DNA of 64,000 nucleotides, taken from contig CP170502.1 of NCBI GenBank assembly GCA_047947185.1, positions 744,001 to 808,000 on the forward strand, read 5' to 3'. This document shows, piece after piece, positions 8,735 to 17,387 of the stretch. Numbering within the stretch: the stretch's first letter is position 1; each line of letters starts with the position of its first letter. The stretch is from JANQJA01 sp047947185. Lineage in GTDB: Bacteria > Pseudomonadota > Gammaproteobacteria > Pseudomonadales > Azotimanducaceae. Below the pieces are notes generated by a model, which did no database searches, was not told the origin of the DNA, and saw only the letters and a program-made list of their open reading frames with translations. The position numbers and the translations under genes were made by a program.

Positions 8735-10531
8735 ATGAAGATACTGTTACGCCTGCTCCCCTACCTGAGGAAGCATATCTGGGCATTTTCGATCGGCATG
8801 ATCGGGCTCGGCGTTGCACGTATCTTCGAGAACATGATACCGCTGTACGTGCGCATGGGTGTCGACAACATCGCTGATGGCATCCGTGAGCTTGAATCGA
8901 CCAGCCTGTCGTTTGACCAGGCGATGGCAACCCTGAGCTACCCGGCCCTGGCCATTGCTGCCTGCGTGGCTGCCCAGATGGTGGTGACTATCGTATCGCG
9001 AGTCCTGATCAGGCGAATTGGCATGTACGCCGCGTTTGACCTTCGTAACCGGGTCTACAGCCACCTCCAGCTACAGGGGCCGGTCTTCTTTTCCCATTAC
9101 AGCATTGGTGACCTGATGGCACGGGCCATCAACGACATCTCGCTGGTGCGCCAGGTAATTGCCGGTACGTCAAGAATGACGGTTGTCCTGATTTTTACCG
9201 TCATCACCGCACTCATTTTCATGTTCAGCCTGTCCTGGAAACTGACGCTGGCGGTGCTCTTGCCCATGCCCGTCATAACGCTGGTGGCCTACTATTTTTC
9301 CATCCAGATTTACGATCAGTCACACCGCGTCCAGGAAGGGTTCTCGGAGCTTTCGACCTTTGTACAGGAGAACCTGAATGGCATCCGGACTGTACAGTCC
9401 ATGGCCCAGGAACAGGATGAAGTCAACCGGTTCTCCGGCGTCAACGAGGACTTTGCCGAGCGCAATCTCACCCTTTTTATCACCACGTCGCTGCTTGGGG
9501 CACTCATGCCCGTACTCGCCGCTGCCGCAACCCTGATCATTATTGGTTATGGCAGTTATCTCGTGAACACCGGCGAGATTACCATTGGCACTTTTGCCGC
9601 CTTCTTCTCTTACCTTTCCCTCATATTGTGGCCCGTGCGCGAGGCCGGGTCGCTGGTCACCCAGTGGCAGCGTGGCGCATCAGGCACGGCCCGGCTGTTT
9701 GAGATCCTCGACTACGAACCGGAGATCCGGGATACGCCCTCAACCGCGTTTCCGGCCCTGACGGGTCGCATCAGCCTGCGCAATGTCAGTTATCGCTACG
9801 AGAACAAGGACAAGTTTGCGCTCGAAGATATCACTTTTGATGTCTCGCCCGGTGAGACAGTGGCAATTCTTGGGCGGGTTGGGTCCGGTAAATCAACCCT
9901 ATTGCGCCTTTTTGTCAGACTGCTGGAACCGACCCGTGGTGAGATACTGCTGGATGGCCACCCGATTGCAGCCTTCCCGCTGCAGGCACTTCGCCGCGAG
10001 GTCTGCCTGGTTCTGCAGGACCCATTCCTGTTCGCGGACAGCCTGGGGGACAACATTGCCTATGACAAACCCGACCGGGAGGCTGACGAAATCTGGCAGT
10101 CCGCTGAGGCTGCGGCCCTGCGCGAAACCATAGAACAGATGCCCGAGGGCCTCTCCACCCTGCTCGGCGAACGAGGTGTAACCCTGTCCGGTGGCCAGAA
10201 ACAGCGTACCGCACTGGCGCGGGGTCTGATTCGTGGTTCACCCCTGCTCATTCTTGATGACTGTTTTTCTGCTGTGGATACGGAGACAGAAGAACACATA
10301 CTCTCAGGCCTGAAACAGGTACGCCGGAACCTGACGACCCTGCTGGTATCACACAGGGTCTCGACCGCCCGCCATGCAGACAAGATTATCGTTCTTGAAG
10401 AAGGCCGGGTCATTGAAATGGGCAGCCACGCTGAGTTGCTGGCCAGGGGGGGCTTCTACGCGGAACTCGAACAGGCGCAAAGTGCCAGGGGCCGACTCGC
10501 CCAGACACTCGACGAACTGGTGGAAGACTGA
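8735..10531 (+). CDS. mdlA: ABC exporter half-transporter, degenerate-site subunit (MdlA-like)
   Basis: 598 residues: six-helix type-IV exporter membrane domain (~15-310) then a nucleotide-binding domain. Walker A GRVGSGKST (~residue 378), signature LSGGQKQR (~484), Walker B LLILDDCFSAVD (~504) and switch His in SHRVST. The residue after Walker B is Asp rather than the catalytic Glu, as in one partner of heterodimeric exporters such as E. coli MdlA and Thermotoga TM287. The stop overlaps the start of the next gene (TGATG), so the two halves are made together. Substrate is unknown; the family exports lipids or drugs from the inner leaflet. Symbol assigned by gene order and motif pattern, so moderately sure. 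Confidence 0.88.
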   Translation: MKILLRLLPYLRKHIWAFSIGMIGLGVARIFENMIPLYVRMGVDNIADGIRELESTSLSFDQAMATLSYPALAIAACVAAQMVVTIVSRVLIRRIGMYAAFDLRNRVYSHLQLQGPVFFSHYSIGDLMARAINDISLVRQVIAGTSRMTVVLIFTVITALIFMFSLSWKLTLAVLLPMPVITLVAYYFSIQIYDQSHRVQEGFSELSTFVQENLNGIRTVQSMAQEQDEVNRFSGVNEDFAERNLTLFITTSLLGALMPVLAAAATLIIIGYGSYLVNTGEITIGTFAAFFSYLSLILWPVREAGSLVTQWQRGASGTARLFEILDYEPEIRDTPSTAFPALTGRISLRNVSYRYENKDKFALEDITFDVSPGETVAILGRVGSGKSTLLRLFVRLLEPTRGEILLDGHPIAAFPLQALRREVCLVLQDPFLFADSLGDNIAYDKPDREADEIWQSAEAAALRETIEQMPEGLSTLLGERGVTLSGGQKQRTALARGLIRGSPLLILDDCFSAVDTETEEHILSGLKQVRRNLTTLLVSHRVSTARHADKIIVLEEGRVIEMGSHAELLARGGFYAELEQAQSARGRLAQTLDELVED

Positions 10532-12429
10532 TGAACGTGGTTGCCGACGGCCAGGATCTTTCCAAGAAACTGGACCATTCAATTTTTGACGCCGAAATTC
10601 ATGGCCAGTCCATGAACCTCGTGTACCTGAAACGGATCATGGGATGGGTCCGACCCCATCGGCGCCTGGCGTTGTTCAGTATTGGCCTCGTACTCATCGC
10701 CTCACTGCTGTCGGTGCTACTGCCCGTGCTGATCACACGGGTGGTCATAGACGGCATCATCATGAACCGGCCCGAGGCCAACATGCCCGATTTTGGCATG
10801 TATGAACTGAACACCTGGCTGGCAGGATCTCTTGGTATCTCAGCCATTGTCGCTGCCTGTACGCTCTTCGCTCTATTCACGATGTTGTGTCATATCTTCT
10901 ATCACTACCATCGCGTGACTTTTGCCCGTACCGTTTTACATTCCCTGCGCGACATGCGCCTCGATCTGTTTTCCCATATGGAACACCGACCTTCCTCATT
11001 CTATGACAAGGTTGCCGTGGGCAGGATCATGACCCGGATCACCAATGACGTGCAGGCGCTGTTTGAACTGTTGATGGGCGCCGGGATGCTGGTTGGTGAG
11101 TTTGTGCCGTTTTTCCTGGCACTTGCACTGATGCTGGCCATCGACGTCCAACTGACCCTGTACCTGTTGCTTGCAATTCCGGTCTTTGCCGTCATTACCT
11201 ACTTTTTCCGCCAGGCAACCCGACGGGTGTTTCGCGACATCCGCAATACGGTCTCGCAACTGAACCAGAACCTGCAGGAAAACCTCTCGGGTATGCAGGT
11301 TGTTCAGCTCAGCAATCGCGAGGACAAGAACCTTGATGTCTACCGCGGCATCAACCGCAAGAACCAGGATCAGGAAATTCATGCGATCTATCTGGAAACC
11401 GGTTACGGCGCTTTTATGGATAACATGGTGAACATGGCACTGGCGGTGATCATCTGGGTCGGTGGTGGTGCCGTTCTGCAGGAACAGGTATCACTTGGCA
11501 GCGTGATTCTGTTTACCCAGTTCGTCGACATGTTGATCAGGCCCATCCGTGTTCTCGGTATGCAGTACAACGTACTCTTCCGCGCCATGGCCAGTGCCGA
11601 ACGTATTTTCCAGGCGCTGGACTGGCATGAAACCGTCCGTGAACCGGCAACACCGGCGCAACTGCCAGCCAGGCTTGAAGGGAAAATAGAATTCAGGCAC
11701 CTGACGTTCGGCTACGACAGCGATAATCCCGTACTGAAGGACGTTTCGTTCACCATTCGTCCCGGGGAAAAACTGGCTGTTGTTGGACCTACCGGTTCCG
11801 GCAAAAGCACCATTATCAAGTTGTTGGGTCGATTTTACGACTTTCCTGACAACACCGTATTCCTGGATGGGATTGACCTGAACAACATCCATTCGTCCCA
11901 GGTCAGGCGCCGCATTGGTGTGGTGCCCCAGGACTTCCACATATTTTCCGGCACGGTCATCGACAATATTCGCCTCGGCAATCCCCTGATCACCCGGGAT
12001 CGGGCCATTGCGGCAGCGCGCACGGTCAACGCGGATTCGTTTATCGAGGCATTACCGCAAAAATACGACACCCCTTTGACCGAACGGGGCCAGAATCTTT
12101 CCCAGGGCCAGCGCCAGCTACTGGCTTTTGCCAGAGTACTGGCAGCCGACCCTGAGATTCTGGTACTTGATGAAGCAACCGCGTCCATTGACACCGAGAC
12201 AGAACAGCTCATTCAGAAAGCCCTGCTCGAAATCACCGAGGGGCGCACCTCCATATTGATTGCCCACCGCCTGCAAACGATTTCAGAGGCCGACAGAATT
12301 CTCGTGCTGAAACATGGCGAGGTAAAAGAGCTAGGTACACATGAGGAGCTGATGGATGCCCGTGGACTCTACTACACACTGGTCCAGTTGCAGTTCCAGG
12401 ATGTGACCCTGCGCGCAGAACCAACCTGA
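10531..12429 (+). CDS. mdlB: ABC exporter half-transporter, catalytic-site subunit (MdlB-like)
   Basis: 632 residues, somewhat longer than E. coli MdlB because of an N-terminal extension of ~25 polar residues. Membrane domain ~40-330, then NBD: Walker A GPTGSGKST (~419), signature NLSQGQRQLLAF (~522), Walker B ILVLDEATASID (~543) with the catalytic Glu, switch His in AHRLQT. The signature is SQGQ rather than SGGQ, exactly the complement expected: the degenerate ATP site pairs the partner's Walker motifs with this altered signature, while this subunit's Walker B pairs with the partner's intact LSGGQ. It overlaps mdlA by one base. A new reading unit (SDR) follows 13 bases later with its own strong ribosome site. 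Confidence 0.88.
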   Translation: MNVVADGQDLSKKLDHSIFDAEIHGQSMNLVYLKRIMGWVRPHRRLALFSIGLVLIASLLSVLLPVLITRVVIDGIIMNRPEANMPDFGMYELNTWLAGSLGISAIVAACTLFALFTMLCHIFYHYHRVTFARTVLHSLRDMRLDLFSHMEHRPSSFYDKVAVGRIMTRITNDVQALFELLMGAGMLVGEFVPFFLALALMLAIDVQLTLYLLLAIPVFAVITYFFRQATRRVFRDIRNTVSQLNQNLQENLSGMQVVQLSNREDKNLDVYRGINRKNQDQEIHAIYLETGYGAFMDNMVNMALAVIIWVGGGAVLQEQVSLGSVILFTQFVDMLIRPIRVLGMQYNVLFRAMASAERIFQALDWHETVREPATPAQLPARLEGKIEFRHLTFGYDSDNPVLKDVSFTIRPGEKLAVVGPTGSGKSTIIKLLGRFYDFPDNTVFLDGIDLNNIHSSQVRRRIGVVPQDFHIFSGTVIDNIRLGNPLITRDRAIAAARTVNADSFIEALPQKYDTPLTERGQNLSQGQRQLLAFARVLAADPEILVLDEATASIDTETEQLIQKALLEITEGRTSILIAHRLQTISEADRILVLKHGEVKELGTHEELMDARGLYYTLVQLQFQDVTLRAEPT

Positions 12430-12442
12430 GAGGGGAAAACTG

Positions 12443-13318
12443 ATGAGTGCGTTTGAAAACAAGGTTGTTGTCATCACCGGCGCTGGTGGTGGACTCGGCA
12501 AGGCACATGCGCTGGAATTTGCCCGGCGCGGTGCAAAAGTTGTGGTCAACGATCTCGGTGGCAGCGTTGACGGGGCCGGTATGGGTGACGCGGCTGACCT
12601 GGTGGTTGAGGAAATCAGGGCGGCCGGCGGCACGGCTATCGCCAACAAGGCATCCGTGTCGGATCGTGCCGGTGCCAAGAGTATCATTGATGATGCGGTC
12701 AACGCGTTTGGTACCGTTGATGTGCTTATCAACAACGCCGGTATTCTGCGGGACAAGTCTTTCAAGAACATGACCCTGGATGAGTGGGACCTGGTGATTG
12801 CCGTACACCTGAACGGGTCCGCCTACGTTACGCACGCGGCCTGGCCTATCATGTACAGCAAAAATTACGGCCGGATAGTTTTTACCTCATCGGGATCAGG
12901 TATCTGGGGCAACTTTGGCCAGTCCAATTACGGCGCAGCCAAGATGGGCATGTTGGGCCTGATGAACGTGCTGGCGCTGGAAGGTGCGTCACACAACATC
13001 AGGGTTAACTGTCTCGCACCCGGTGCCGCCACGCGCATGACGGCCACGGTGCCTGGCCGGCCGCCCGTTGACATTGACAACCCGCCACCGGAGCGGTCAC
13101 CAGCGCTGGTGACCCCTGCAGTCATCTTTATGGCCAGCGAAGACGCACCTACCGGCCAGGTGTTCCAGGCAGCGGGTGGACAGTTCTCTATGGCAACGAT
13201 GTTCTCAAATGCCGGGGTTAATCTCGGAACCGATGCAACCTTCGAGTCATTTGTTGAAAATCGCGATGCCATTATGGACCTGTCCGGGGCCACGCCGGGT
13301 CGACAGCGGCGACCCTAG
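12443..13318 (+). CDS. SDR-family (3R)-hydroxyacyl-CoA dehydrogenase-like enzyme
   Basis: 291 residues. NAD(P)-binding TGAGGGLGKAH (12-22), NNAG at 97-100, catalytic Ser near 149-151 and Tyr163-x3-Lys167. The sequence NDLGGSVDGAG and the overall pattern match the dehydrogenase part of peroxisomal multifunctional enzyme 2 (HSD17B4-like) and its stand-alone bacterial relatives, which oxidise (3R)-hydroxyacyl-CoA or related substrates. AGGGG 8 bases before the ATG is a strong ribosome site. It follows the ABC pair by 13 bases. Its stop overlaps the stop of the convergent lactonase within the tetramer CTAG (13315-13318). Confidence 0.85.
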   Translation: MSAFENKVVVITGAGGGLGKAHALEFARRGAKVVVNDLGGSVDGAGMGDAADLVVEEIRAAGGTAIANKASVSDRAGAKSIIDDAVNAFGTVDVLINNAGILRDKSFKNMTLDEWDLVIAVHLNGSAYVTHAAWPIMYSKNYGRIVFTSSGSGIWGNFGQSNYGAAKMGMLGLMNVLALEGASHNIRVNCLAPGAATRMTATVPGRPPVDIDNPPPERSPALVTPAVIFMASEDAPTGQVFQAAGGQFSMATMFSNAGVNLGTDATFESFVENRDAIMDLSGATPGRQRRP

Positions 13319-14364
13319 GACGCCGCAGGGTCAACAAACAGGATACAGACTGGCGCGGGGACTTCCAGCCGTGCCACACATTCACCGAGGCGTCCGCTTG
13401 CTGTATCGCGTTCAAATACCGAGATATTATTGTCGTCCCGGTTCGCAACCCATAGCTCGCGCTCGCCGGGTGAAAGGCAAAAGTACCGCGGATGGCGACC
13501 ACCACTCGGTTGCCACTGGCAAGGTACTGGTTGACCATCCTCCAGGGCAAACACGGTGATGGAGTCGTGGCCGCGATTGGACGCATACAGGAATTTCCCG
13601 TCACTGCTGACAGCAATATGGGCACAATAGCTGGCATCATCAAACTCCGGTGGCAGGGTTGGGACCGTTGCAAGCTCTGTCAACACGCCGGCGCTCACGC
13701 CGTAAGCGACAACGGTGTTGTCGAGTTCGTTGATCAGCCAGAGATAGGATCCGGTAGCGTCCATACACGCAAGTCTTGGCCCTGCGCCAGGACGCGTCGG
13801 GTAACTTCGACGACCCGCGACATCAACACCCGCAGCCGTCGCCGGATAGGCAAACAGTTTGTCCGTACCCAGGTCCGCTACAAACACCTGTCCTGACTGT
13901 TCATCCAGCAGGAGGGAGTGTACATGGGGATGCTTCTGCCTGACCGGGTCGATACCACGGCCGGTATGTTGGACCAGGGTCAGTAATTCACCCATGGCGC
14001 CATCCGGGAGCAAAGAGAAGGACGCAAAATTGCCGCCAGAATAATTGGCCACATAAATCCTGGACCCCCGGCTGTCGATCGCGAGGTGGCAGGGGTCCGA
14101 ACCCAGCGACGAGACTGCAGCGCATTGTGTCAGCGCACCGGCATTGTCGTAGGCAAATGCAGTGACACCCCCCGCCCCATTCGCACTGGTTTCGCTCACC
14201 GCGTAAATGACCGGGCGGGACGGATGAGAGATCAACCAGGAAGGATTTTCGATGCCGCGACTTTCAGCAGGTCGCAACAGGTACCGGCCGTCGCCCCCAA
14301 CGGCGACGGTATAAATGCCAGCAGAGCCGGTGGAATGGGTATAGGTACCGATAAACGCAAGCAT
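13315..14364 (-). CDS. Lactonase-family beta-propeller protein (6-phosphogluconolactonase-like)
   Basis: 349 residues, the usual length of the seven-bladed lactonase family (E. coli Pgl is ~331). The N-terminus LAFIGTYTHSTGSAGIYT is diagnostic, followed by repeated blades such as SDPCHLAIDSRGSRIYVANY and HPHVHSLLLDE, and a late HIAVSSDGKFLYASNRGHDS. Members hydrolyse 6-phosphogluconolactone or other lactones, or act in carotenoid or muconate pathways. AAGGAG lies 8 bases before the start. No other pentose-phosphate gene is near, so the physiological lactone is uncertain and no symbol is given. Confidence 0.85.
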   Translation of the reverse strand: MLAFIGTYTHSTGSAGIYTVAVGGDGRYLLRPAESRGIENPSWLISHPSRPVIYAVSETSANGAGGVTAFAYDNAGALTQCAAVSSLGSDPCHLAIDSRGSRIYVANYSGGNFASFSLLPDGAMGELLTLVQHTGRGIDPVRQKHPHVHSLLLDEQSGQVFVADLGTDKLFAYPATAAGVDVAGRRSYPTRPGAGPRLACMDATGSYLWLINELDNTVVAYGVSAGVLTELATVPTLPPEFDDASYCAHIAVSSDGKFLYASNRGHDSITVFALEDGQPVPCQWQPSGGRHPRYFCLSPGERELWVANRDDNNISVFERDTASGRLGECVARLEVPAPVCILFVDPAAS

Positions 14365-14436
14365 GGGTTGGCTCCTTTATTCTGATAACCTGTTTTCATC
14401 ACTTGTGCCAGGCATCATTTCAGTTAAATTAGGCTC

Positions 14437-16191
14437 GTGAATAATCTGATGAAGTATGGCGCTCTGGTAATCACCAGCAGCTTTCTTGGTTTTGTCGGCG
14501 CCTGGTGGCTGTTCCAGTCCACGCTACCCGAACCAGTCCGGGTTGTGATGGCCCCTGGCAGCCCCCCGCGCGCAGCGATATCCACGACAATCCCGGCGCC
14601 AGCAACTCCCGGGGCCCTGCCTACTTTTGCTGATATCCAGGCTGCTGACACCGTGTTCGACCAATTGTACATGGCATGGCAACTGGCTGCCGCCTCGGAC
14701 CTACCCGCGCTCAGGGCAGCGCTGGCACAGACCCTGACTTCCCGGGATCCGCTGTACCGCCTGAACATTGCCGCAATACTGCTGGAGCGATACGTGGCCC
14801 TGGATCCCGCGGGTGCCATGGCGTTTGTGACGGCCGACTACCGTTTTGACCAGGCCCAGATGCAGGGGCATGTACTGACCAGTTGGGTCCGCTACGATCC
14901 CGATGCTGCCATTGCCTATTTCACCGGGATCACAGACCCACGTCTGCGCGTTTCCATTGGCGCCCGACTGCTTGAAGACCCTACCCTGGCGAGCAGCGGG
15001 CGCTTGTCCGAGGTAGAAGCGGCACTGGGTCCATTTGCCGCTGAACTGAAACGACAGCTTGCCATGCAGCAGGCGGATCCCGTGTCACTGTTTGATTCAG
15101 CCCTGACGCTGACGGGCGCAGAGCGTAATCGCCAGTTGGGCTTTGCCGTGCAGAAATGGACGGAGCAGGATCCCGAGGCTGCACTCTCCAGGATTTTGAC
15201 CCTTGGTGGTACGGAAACCCGCAATATGCTTACTCTCGCGATCAACACCTATGCCCAGGCGGACCCGGAGGCTGCGCTCACCTGGCTGCAGCTGAATCAA
15301 CCCGGCGAAACCAACCTCCAGGTGCAGGTGATAACAACCCTGGCACAACGCGATGTTCAGCGTGCGCTCCAGCTTGCTGAGGACCTGACACGCGTAACAG
15401 GTAACAACGGTGTGGTTTCGTCTGTAGTTTCGGTCTGGTCCAGTCAGGACCCGGAACAGGCGCTCCGCTACGTCGACAGCCTTCCCAAAGACCAGCGGTT
15501 TGCACTCTACCAGAACATTGCCTACAACTACCTGCAGAAGCAGCCCGCTGAAGGCATGAGTTGGCTCCTTGCGCTTGGACCTGAATACAATCGCATCAAA
15601 CAGGGTGCGCTGCGTGTTGTCAGTGCTGCCAATGCTGATATCGCGGAGCGCTCACTGCCACGCATTTCGGATAACCAGATCAGGGCACAGCTGCTACAGG
15701 GGCTTGCCCGCTACAAGGCTGGCAGTGATCCGGAATCAGCGCTTGACTGGTTGGAGAATTATTCCGGGGAAGCTGGCTACCTGCCCGCCTACCAGAATGT
15801 TATCGCCATGCTGGCCTCCGCGGATCCGGATAGGGCGGCCACCCTGGTGCGCGGTGTCGCAGCAGAGGACAACATGGGTGGCGTGATTTCTTCCGTGGCC
15901 AACGCCTGGTACCAGCGGTCGCCGGATGACGCCATTAGCTGGATCACATCGCTCCCCTCGTCAGGATCCAGGAACCAGGCCATCAGTTCCCTCACTGCCA
16001 TGTTGGTTCACCGTGATCTTGACCGCGCCATTAACCTGATGGATGAACTGCCGAGCGGTGAAGAGCGGGAGAATGCAAGGCGAACAATTGCTGTCAACTG
16101 GGCAAGGCGATCGCCCGATCAGGTTGAAACAATTATCCGGCGCCTGGATTTGCCTGCACCCATGGCAGCGCAGCTACGCGCCCTGCCCTGA
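14437..16191 (+). CDS. Membrane-anchored protein with tandem DPxxAxxW helical repeats
   Basis: 584 residues. One N-terminal transmembrane helix (GALVITSSFLGFVGAWWLF, ~7-26) and a Pro-rich linker precede an all-helical body. From about residue 240 the protein shows a repeated pattern every ~32-36 residues: DPEAALSRILTLGG, DPEAALTWLQLN, DPEQALRYVDSLP, QPAEGMSWLLALG, DPESALDWLENY, DPDRAATLVRG, SPDDAISWITSLP, DLDRAINLMDELP, SPDQVETIIRRL. This suggests a TPR/SEL1-like solenoid, likely facing the periplasm for protein binding. GTG start at 14437, with AGG only 3 bases upstream; an ATG at 14449 is an alternative but would lose little. Function unknown. Confidence 0.72.
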   Translation: MNNLMKYGALVITSSFLGFVGAWWLFQSTLPEPVRVVMAPGSPPRAAISTTIPAPATPGALPTFADIQAADTVFDQLYMAWQLAAASDLPALRAALAQTLTSRDPLYRLNIAAILLERYVALDPAGAMAFVTADYRFDQAQMQGHVLTSWVRYDPDAAIAYFTGITDPRLRVSIGARLLEDPTLASSGRLSEVEAALGPFAAELKRQLAMQQADPVSLFDSALTLTGAERNRQLGFAVQKWTEQDPEAALSRILTLGGTETRNMLTLAINTYAQADPEAALTWLQLNQPGETNLQVQVITTLAQRDVQRALQLAEDLTRVTGNNGVVSSVVSVWSSQDPEQALRYVDSLPKDQRFALYQNIAYNYLQKQPAEGMSWLLALGPEYNRIKQGALRVVSAANADIAERSLPRISDNQIRAQLLQGLARYKAGSDPESALDWLENYSGEAGYLPAYQNVIAMLASADPDRAATLVRGVAAEDNMGGVISSVANAWYQRSPDDAISWITSLPSSGSRNQAISSLTAMLVHRDLDRAINLMDELPSGEERENARRTIAVNWARRSPDQVETIIRRLDLPAPMAAQLRALP

Positions 16192-16241
16192 TTTTGTGGT
16201 TAAATGGGCAGACAGTTTGCAATGAGCCAGGTGGGCCGGGA

Positions 16242-17384
16242 ATGACCAAGACGCTGATCAGGGGAGGCCGCGTTTACGACCATACAACACATCAGTTCCT
16301 GCCGCTGGATATCCTGATTGAAGGGACCGCCATCAGCAGGATTGCCAGCAAAATCAGCGATGCCAGCGCAACCGTGGTTGATGCTGCGGGCGCCTTTATC
16401 AGCGCGGGTTTTATTGACCTCCACTGTCATATTTTTGATCACCCCCTGTATCGCACAACCCGGCTCAGTGCTGACCGGATTGGTGTTCGGCAGGGCGTGG
16501 CCTGCCTGATAGATACAGGCTCGGCGGGCCCCACCACCATCGATGCTTTCAAGCAGTTTGTAATTGATACCCAGGAAACTGCGGCTTTTGCACTTTGTAA
16601 TGTCGGTTCACCCGGCCAGCCCGGCATCGAGGGTGGACACTCGGCCAGACCTGAGCTGGTTTCACTGTCCGGTACGGTCAAGGCCATTGAACGCAATCCC
16701 GACTGGATTCTGGGCGTCAAGGTACTGGCGTCATCCAGTCACACCGGTCTTATGGGCATTGAGGCCGTCAAGATTGGCCGCAAGGCGGCTGAAATCAGTG
16801 GTACCCCACTGATGGTACATATCGGTAATGCGCCACCGGTGATCGACGAGATACTGGACCTGCTGCGCGAGGGAGACATTGTGACCCACGCTTACCATGG
16901 CAAGGTTGGTGGTGTGCTGGGGTACGGTGACAAGGTCATCCCCCAGTTCAGGTCGGCGGTGGACCGTGGCGTGATTGTTGATATTGCCCACGGTCGTTCA
17001 TCCTTTTCTTTTGCGACCTGCGAAAAGGCCATTGACCAGGGGATGCCGGTGCACACCATCAGCAGTGATCTGCATGGCGGAAATGTCAATCGGTATGTTG
17101 TATCCCTGGCCCGCACCATGAGCAAGTTTCGACTGTTGGGGTTTACGCTGGAGGACGTGGTTCGTGCGGTCACCCTGACGCCTGCAAATGCACTCAACCT
17201 GCAACGTTTCGGGTTCGGGACGCTCAGCGAAGGAGGAGCGGCCAACATCACGCTGTTCCGGGAAACCAGTCGCGCGGTGGATGTCGAAGATTCCGAAGGT
17301 GAAGTACGAACAACTCGACACTGGATTGAACCTCTTAGGGTGTTTGTCAGAGGCAAAGCGTTTGATGTAGAGGAGCCACTCTAG
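16242..17384 (+). CDS. COG3964-type amidohydrolase/deacetylase metallohydrolase
   Basis: 380 residues. The frame opens at 16194, but ATG 16242 is the better start: AGGTGGG lies 8 bases upstream and the protein begins MTKTLIRGGRVYD, the normal amidohydrolase N-terminus. Metal ligands: HCH near residues 60-62 (GFIDLHCHIFDH), a probable carboxylated Lys in GVKVLASSSHTG (~158), His in MVHIGNAP and VTHAYHGK, and Asp in ISSDLHGG. This is the EF0837/Atu3266 group; some members hydrolyse N- or O-acetylated hydroxy acids such as acetyl-(R)-mandelate. It is followed after 3 bases by a SelA-like PLP enzyme, a pairing I recall for this group in other bacteria. Confidence 0.85.
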   Translation: MTKTLIRGGRVYDHTTHQFLPLDILIEGTAISRIASKISDASATVVDAAGAFISAGFIDLHCHIFDHPLYRTTRLSADRIGVRQGVACLIDTGSAGPTTIDAFKQFVIDTQETAAFALCNVGSPGQPGIEGGHSARPELVSLSGTVKAIERNPDWILGVKVLASSSHTGLMGIEAVKIGRKAAEISGTPLMVHIGNAPPVIDEILDLLREGDIVTHAYHGKVGGVLGYGDKVIPQFRSAVDRGVIVDIAHGRSSFSFATCEKAIDQGMPVHTISSDLHGGNVNRYVVSLARTMSKFRLLGFTLEDVVRAVTLTPANALNLQRFGFGTLSEGGAANITLFRETSRAVDVEDSEGEVRTTRHWIEPLRVFVRGKAFDVEEPL

Positions 17385-17387
17385 ACC

